A DNA stretch of 64,000 bases from Sporosarcina jiandibaonis (GTDB lineage: Bacteria; Bacillota; Bacilli; Bacillales_A; Planococcaceae). The stretch is from contig NZ_JAAOIY010000001.1 in the NCBI RefSeq assembly GCF_013184495.1, positions 248,001 through 312,000 on the forward strand, given 5' to 3'. The first letter of the stretch is position 1; each line of letters opens with the position of its first letter. Of this stretch, positions 59,996 to 64,000 are shown piece after piece. A model generated the notes under the pieces. The model ran no database searches. It saw only the letters and a list, made by a program, of their open reading frames with translations, and was not told where the DNA came from. The position numbers and the translations under genes are program-made.

Positions 59996-60682
59996 TTATT
60001 TATTTACTGATTCTAAAGTCGACGTCACTGCGAAATCATCTTCATCTTCAGTCATCATGACTGATTCTCTTTTGATTTCTCCGTAGTTTTCTGCGAAGTA
60101 TTTTCTGTTTACAAAATCGTTTTCTTTCATTTCAATAACGAGGACATGATCGAATTTTTGAAAGGGCGTTTCGATTGTTGCGTCAGTTTCTACAATTGTC
60201 CATTGATCAAATTTAGCGCCTACCTCGAAAGGTTTTTGCAAATATATTTCTGTTCCGCCTAATTTATTAATTTCTTCTTTTGTTGGTATCGGTTCATCCA
60301 TATCGATGGCATCTTCGAAAAGCGTTTCAATCTTGTCATTTCCGACCTGATATATTTTTCGTATTAACGCACCGCCGTTATTTTCATCAATCACAACGTA
60401 TTTATTGTCAATATGAGCAACTTCAATACTGAGTTCCGCAAATTCATTGCCATCACCTTCGTAGTGTGCGCTCGAACCGTCGGGCAAAAAAAAGTTTATC
60501 ATCGAGGTCTCTGCATCAGCTTTTTCTTTATCAGTAGTTTTATCCTCAGCTTTTTCTTCTTCATCGGGACCTTGATCGGTATTATTTTCGACTGGAGGAT
60601 TAATAGCGCTATTATTTTTAGTACAACCAATAATTAAGAGCAGTGAACAAAAGAGCATGAACAATAGTCTGATTTTCTTCAT
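59996..60682 (-). CDS. Lipoprotein of unknown function
   Basis: About 228 residues from the ATG at 60682 (AAGGAGTG site). Lipobox LLLIIGC near residue 20, followed by an acidic Lys/Glu/Asp-rich linker (about 40 residues), then a soluble beta-rich domain (INFFLPDGSSAHYEGDGNEF, KFDQWTIVETDATIETPF, YFAENYGEIKRESVM). The last part resembles DUF4652-like or YceG-unrelated exported domains, but I cannot assign a family. Presumably on the outer face of the membrane or the spore. Convergent with csp; no close operon partner. Confidence 0.78.
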   Translation of the reverse strand: MKKIRLLFMLFCSLLLIIGCTKNNSAINPPVENNTDQGPDEEEKAEDKTTDKEKADAETSMINFFLPDGSSAHYEGDGNEFAELSIEVAHIDNKYVVIDENNGGALIRKIYQVGNDKIETLFEDAIDMDEPIPTKEEINKLGGTEIYLQKPFEVGAKFDQWTIVETDATIETPFQKFDHVLVIEMKENDFVNRKYFAENYGEIKRESVMMTEDEDDFAVTSTLESVNK

Positions 60683-60737
60683 TAAGATCACTCCTTTTTA
60701 GGTAGTATACCTCCGATGATTCACTTTAAATCAAAAT

Positions 60738-60770
60738 AAAATCGTCCTTTTGGCATAAAAGGACGATTTT
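60738..60770 (-). terminator. Terminator of the YkpA-type ABC-F gene
   Basis: Perfect 14-bp stem AAAATCGTCCTTTT / AAAAGGACGATTTT with a 5-nt loop, A/T tracts on both sides. Confidence 0.9.
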
Positions 60771-60777
60771 TTAAAAA

Positions 60778-62373
60778 TTATTTATTGTTTTGCCATTCCA
60801 AGTACTCGTTGTAAGTCATTAGCTTATCAGTAATTGTTCCATCGTCATTAATTTCAATGATTCGGTTTGCAATTGTTTGAATGAACTGATGGTCATGTGA
60901 TGTAAAGACCATTGAACCTTTAAATGCGATTAAACCATCATTCAATGCTTGAATTGACTCTAAATCTAGATGGTTTGTCGGTTCATCGAGAAGAAGTACG
61001 TTCGCACTTGTAAGCATCATTTTTGATAACATGCAGCGAACTTTTTCTCCACCGGAAAGAACTGATGGTTTTTTGTTAACTTCTTCGCCCGAGAAGAGCA
61101 TGCGGCCAAGGAAACCGCGTAAAAATGTTTCTGTTTGATCTTCCGGAGAGTATTGGCGTAACCACTCAACTAAAGAATTTTCTGAGCCCTGGAAGTATTT
61201 ATTGTTATCGATAGGGAAGTAAGCACGCGTTGTCGTGACACCCCATTTAATAGATCCAGTGTCCGGCTCTGTTTCTTCTGCCAATATATCCAAAAGAGCT
61301 GATTTCGCAAGCGGGTTACCAAGAAGAATCACTTTATCTTCTCTTCCTATAGTGAATGACACATTGTCAATCAATTTATTCCCGTCAACAGTTTTCGATA
61401 CATCTTTAACCGTGAGGACATCGTTACCAATTTCACGTCCAATTTGGAAATTAACGTAAGGGTAACGCCTTGATGATGGACGGATATCATCCAGTTCAAT
61501 TTTATCAAGTGTTTTCTTACGGGATGTTGCTTGACGTGATTTAGAAGCATTTGCGCTAAATCGTCTAATGAAGGCTTCGAGTTCTTTAATTTTCTCTTCT
61601 TTTTTCTTATTTTGGTCTTGAGCCATTTTCAATGCAAGTTGGCTTGATTCGTACCAAAATTCATAGTTACCAGGATAAATTTGTATTTTGCCAAAATCCA
61701 AGTCAGCAATTTGCGTGCAAACGTTATTCAGGAAATGTCGGTCATGGGAAACGACGATGACTGTGTTATCAAAATTGATCAAGAACTCTTCTAACCAATG
61801 AATTGCTTGAATATCTAGATGGTTCGTAGGCTCATCAAGAAGTAAAACGTCTGGTTTGCCAAATAAAGCTTGGGCAAGAAGAACTTTTACTTTATCGGCG
61901 CCCTTTAGCTCAGCCATTTTCAAATGATGCATTTCTTCTCCGATGCCTAGACCTTGCAAGAGGATTGCTGCTTCCGATTCAGCCTCCCAACCGTTTAAAT
62001 CAGCAAATTCACCTTCGAGTTCAGCGGCACGCATTCCGTCTTCATCTGAAAAGTCTTCTTTCATGTAAATCGCGTTCTTTTCGTTCATAATGTCATAGAG
62101 GTGTTTATGTCCCATAATGACTGTTTCGAGCACTTCGTTTTCTTCGTATTCGAAATGGTTTTGTTTCAGTATTGCAAGGCGTTCGTTGGGATTCATAATG
62201 ACATTACCTGATTGCGGTTCAAGTTCACCTGACAAAATTTTGATGAATGTCGATTTCCCTGCACCATTCGCACCAATTAGTCCGTAGCAATGACCAGGGT
62301 TAAACTGTATATTTACGTCTTCAAAGAGTTTGCGATCTCCGAATTGAAGACTCACATTATTTACTGCTATCAT
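60778..62373 (-). CDS. ykpA: ABC-F ATPase, YkpA/YbiT type
   Basis: 531-residue soluble tandem-ATPase. Domain 1 has Walker A GANGAGKST (residues 34-42), the degenerate signature LKGADKVKVLLAQAL and Walker B LLLDEPTNHLD. Domain 2 has a degenerate Walker A (GNPLAKSALL), LSGGEKVR and LLLDEPTNHLD. Domain 2 Walker A degeneracy is, as I recall, a trait of the YkpA/YbiT group. The linker NASKSRQATSRKKTLDKIELDD is the tRNA/rRNA-facing P-site tether. Expected to act on ribosomes. GGAGG precedes the ATG. It is divergent from the MFS gene. Confidence 0.9.
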   Translation of the reverse strand: MIAVNNVSLQFGDRKLFEDVNIQFNPGHCYGLIGANGAGKSTFIKILSGELEPQSGNVIMNPNERLAILKQNHFEYEENEVLETVIMGHKHLYDIMNEKNAIYMKEDFSDEDGMRAAELEGEFADLNGWEAESEAAILLQGLGIGEEMHHLKMAELKGADKVKVLLAQALFGKPDVLLLDEPTNHLDIQAIHWLEEFLINFDNTVIVVSHDRHFLNNVCTQIADLDFGKIQIYPGNYEFWYESSQLALKMAQDQNKKKEEKIKELEAFIRRFSANASKSRQATSRKKTLDKIELDDIRPSSRRYPYVNFQIGREIGNDVLTVKDVSKTVDGNKLIDNVSFTIGREDKVILLGNPLAKSALLDILAEETEPDTGSIKWGVTTTRAYFPIDNNKYFQGSENSLVEWLRQYSPEDQTETFLRGFLGRMLFSGEEVNKKPSVLSGGEKVRCMLSKMMLTSANVLLLDEPTNHLDLESIQALNDGLIAFKGSMVFTSHDHQFIQTIANRIIEINDDGTITDKLMTYNEYLEWQNNK

Positions 62374-62486
62374 AAGTATCCTCCTAAAAATCTCAATGCT
62401 ATTAGTATAACACGAAATGGTTGGGGAATGGAATAACTAATACAGTCATTTCCAATATTATATCTGTTCAGAAAGGATAATGTCTT

Positions 62487-63680
62487 TTGTCTAATCAATT
62501 AAAGAAACATCGCGGGGTCCTAATTCTTTTTACAATATTTGCAATATCGATCAACCTTCGTCCTGCAATCACTTCAATCGGACCGATGCTTGAAACAATA
62601 CGAGAACATTTATCATTATCAAATGTCCAAGTTACATTGCTGACGGCAGTTCCTGTTGTCTGTATGGGAATCTTTGCGTCACTTGCACCACTATTAAATC
62701 GTAAATTCGGTATAAAGCGTATTATGTATGTAATGCTGATTCTTATAGGGGGCATGACTGCTCTAAGAGGCGTTTTTTCTGGATTTCCGATTCTAATCAG
62801 TACAGCATTTGTCATCGGGATTTCTATCGCAGTCATAGGTCCTCTTCTTTCTGCGATGATCAAACAATATTTCCCTGACCGTGCCGCTTCCGTCATTGGC
62901 GTCTATTCTTTCGGAATGGGGGTCGGCGCAGCTGCAAGCGCAGGACTGACCGGATTATTTTATGAAACGACGAATTCATATCTCTTCGCACTAAGTATTT
63001 GGGCGATATTAGCCTTTATTGGAATAATCTCGTGGTTTTTTATGATGAAAGAAGATATAGAAGTACAACAAAAGGATTCCGTCGTCGTGAAATTGAAAGA
63101 AAAAGGGCGATCACCTTGGAAAACGGGTAAAGCCTGGTTGTTCCTATTGTTTTTCGGATTGCAATCGGCTCTGTTTTTTTCGATTATTACATGGCTCGCT
63201 CCTATTGCGTTATCTGCAGGCATGACGTTGCTGCAAGCAGGGACTTTACTAAGTGTCATGACTACCATTCAAATATTTTTAAATATATTGCTTCCGCTTA
63301 TGATGGAGAAATTCCCGGCTCGGAAGCTTTGGATTAATGTTATGTTGATTTCTGGCTTATTAGCATCATGTTTATTTTGGACAGGTTTTCATCCGTTAAT
63401 GTGGGCGGGGGCAGTCATTATGGGGATTCCACTTGGAGGTCTATTTCCCGTTGCGTTGTTGTTGCCGTTAGACGAGACGGATACAGCTGATGAAACTAAT
63501 TCATGGACAGCCATGATGCAAACGGGCGGCTTTATAATGGGTGGCCTTTTACCACTGCTCATCGCGTTTGTCTTCGATTGGACGAGTAATCATACGTATA
63601 CTTTTATCATTATCACGACGATGTATCTCGTTATGTTCGGCTTAACCATTATGATTGGAGATAAGAAAGAAATCGAATAA
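62487..63680 (+). CDS. MFS transporter, CynX/NimT (YycB-like) family
   Basis: 397 residues from a TTG at 62487, with an AAGGA site somewhat far (about 13 nt) upstream. Twelve transmembrane helices; the CynX/NimT pattern is seen in INLRPAITSIGPMLETIREHLSLS at the first helix, GIGSYSFGMG-like VIGVYSFGMGVGAAASAGL, and the second half IITWLAPIALSAGMTLLQAGTL. Homologues move cyanate, 2-nitroimidazole or unknown small anions. Substrate not assigned. Confidence 0.85.
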   Translation: MSNQLKKHRGVLILFTIFAISINLRPAITSIGPMLETIREHLSLSNVQVTLLTAVPVVCMGIFASLAPLLNRKFGIKRIMYVMLILIGGMTALRGVFSGFPILISTAFVIGISIAVIGPLLSAMIKQYFPDRAASVIGVYSFGMGVGAAASAGLTGLFYETTNSYLFALSIWAILAFIGIISWFFMMKEDIEVQQKDSVVVKLKEKGRSPWKTGKAWLFLLFFGLQSALFFSIITWLAPIALSAGMTLLQAGTLLSVMTTIQIFLNILLPLMMEKFPARKLWINVMLISGLLASCLFWTGFHPLMWAGAVIMGIPLGGLFPVALLLPLDETDTADETNSWTAMMQTGGFIMGGLLPLLIAFVFDWTSNHTYTFIIITTMYLVMFGLTIMIGDKKEIE

Positions 63681-63700
63681 GAAGAATATATAAGAAAACG

Positions 63701-63804
63701 AAGGCGTTATTTCGAAAAGAGCCTCGAAATTACAAGGCATAAGTTTCGATAAAACCATCGAAATTCGAAGGCATAAGTTTCGAAAAGAGCCTCGAAATTA
63801 TGCC
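63701..63804. repeat. Three tandem 34-bp palindromic repeats
   Basis: Copies at 63701-63733, 63734-63767 and 63768-63801 share the pattern AAGGCATAAGTTTCGA..TCGAAATT. Each carries the inverted repeat TTTCGA-N8-TCGAAA (copy 2 differs at the loop). The last copy extends to a hairpin GGCATAA..TTATGCC of 13 pairs with one bulge. It fills the gap between convergent genes. Confidence 0.85.
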
Positions 63805-63824
63805 CTATTGCCTTATTCATTACT

Positions 63825-64000
63825 TTATTCGGACCAGTGTTTCTTTATAAATTCATCGCGTCCGGAACGCGCTCGGTCCTCTTTATAATGTTCTTTTTCT
63901 TTTTCGTGGTAATCTTGGTGATATTCTTCTGCACGGTAAAATGTTTCGGCAGGCCGAATAGGAGTGACGATCGGTTTTTCGAACATTCCGCTAGCATCTA
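63825..64000 (-). CDS. msrA: Second peptide-methionine (S)-S-oxide reductase, C-terminal part only
   Basis: The minus strand from the edge to the TAA at 63825 encodes about 57 residues: [20 protein letters not shown], then [33 protein letters not shown]. This is the C-terminal part of MsrA (compare [27 protein letters not shown] in the msrA at 36986), ending in the same HWSE pattern. The rest lies outside the window. Two MsrA genes in one region is worth noting. Confidence 0.85.
   Translation of the reverse strand, partial: DASGMFEKPIVTPIRPAETFYRAEEYHQDYHEKEKEHYKEDRARSGRDEFIKKHWSE

Overview
The window is chromosomal DNA of a low-GC, endospore-forming Firmicute. The best fit is the Planococcaceae (Sporosarcina/Lysinibacillus-like) within Bacillales. 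Evidence for this is the moderately AT-rich base composition, strong AGGAGG-type ribosome sites with frequent TTG/GTG starts, a GerA-type germinant receptor operon, and gene neighbourhoods that match Bacillus subtilis as I recall it: yphP-ypiP-ypjP...thyA-dfrA, ypmR-ypmS-msrA-msrB-yozE, odhA-odhB-yojN-yojO and xpaC-yaaN. No rRNA, tRNA, CRISPR array, intact insertion sequence or prophage was seen.

Layout. 1-2.2 kb: methionine importer metNIQ (minus strand; metQ cut by the edge). 2.4-4.2 kb: a haem O synthase paralogue under a possible operator, then a DUF2249 gene behind a textbook FNR box, followed by a gene split by a homopolymer frameshift. 4.3-11.3 kb: LysM/TolB fusion protein, LD-carboxypeptidase, catalase, NRDE protein, PlsY-like acyltransferase and arylamine N-acetyltransferase. 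11.4-13.3 kb: four DUF948 membrane proteins in two convergent pairs. 13.5-15.8 kb: holin-like protein, PepSY protein and POT peptide transporter. 16-18.7 kb: a LytTR regulator / DUF3021-like / ABC exporter operon with a candidate LytTR direct repeat upstream. 18.9-25.5 kb: YfmR-type ABC-F, tandem Nfu-N genes (one is cvfC), an amidase with a degenerate paralogue beside it, bacilliredoxin, an RsmJ-like methyltransferase and an unlisted 25-residue membrane peptide.

26.3-33.1 kb lies between ypjP and thyA, which are near neighbours in B. subtilis, and looks like an accessory insertion. It holds a decayed RecD-like helicase, ssuABC (no ssuD), a YitT protein, an MFS exporter, a YqhV-like protein, a LysE remnant and stray gene starts. 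33.1-41.7 kb is core again: thyA-dfrA (folate/dTMP), degV, ypmRS, msrA-msrB (methionine sulfoxide repair), yozE, deoD, a large inverted-repeat/structured segment, an S41 protease and a CobW GTPase. 41.9-49.7 kb: a CAP-domain secreted protein with a repeat linker, a four-gene germination operon including a small unlisted 2-TM 'D' gene, a MATE exporter and murG. 49.9-57.1 kb: 2-oxoglutarate dehydrogenase E1/E2 and the MoxR/VWA pair. 57.1-64 kb: yaaN-xpaC, DUF1033, a cold-shock gene with a strong promoter and a 20-bp terminator-like hairpin in its leader, a lipoprotein, YkpA-type ABC-F, a CynX-type MFS, a three-copy palindromic tandem repeat and the 3' end of a second msrA.

Most intergenic regions end in clear rho-independent terminators, several shared by convergent genes. 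The points most worth follow-up are the FNR-box operon, the LytTR module and its site, the 39.0-39.18 kb structured element, the csp leader hairpin, the pseudo-amidase, the germination D gene and the accessory insertion.
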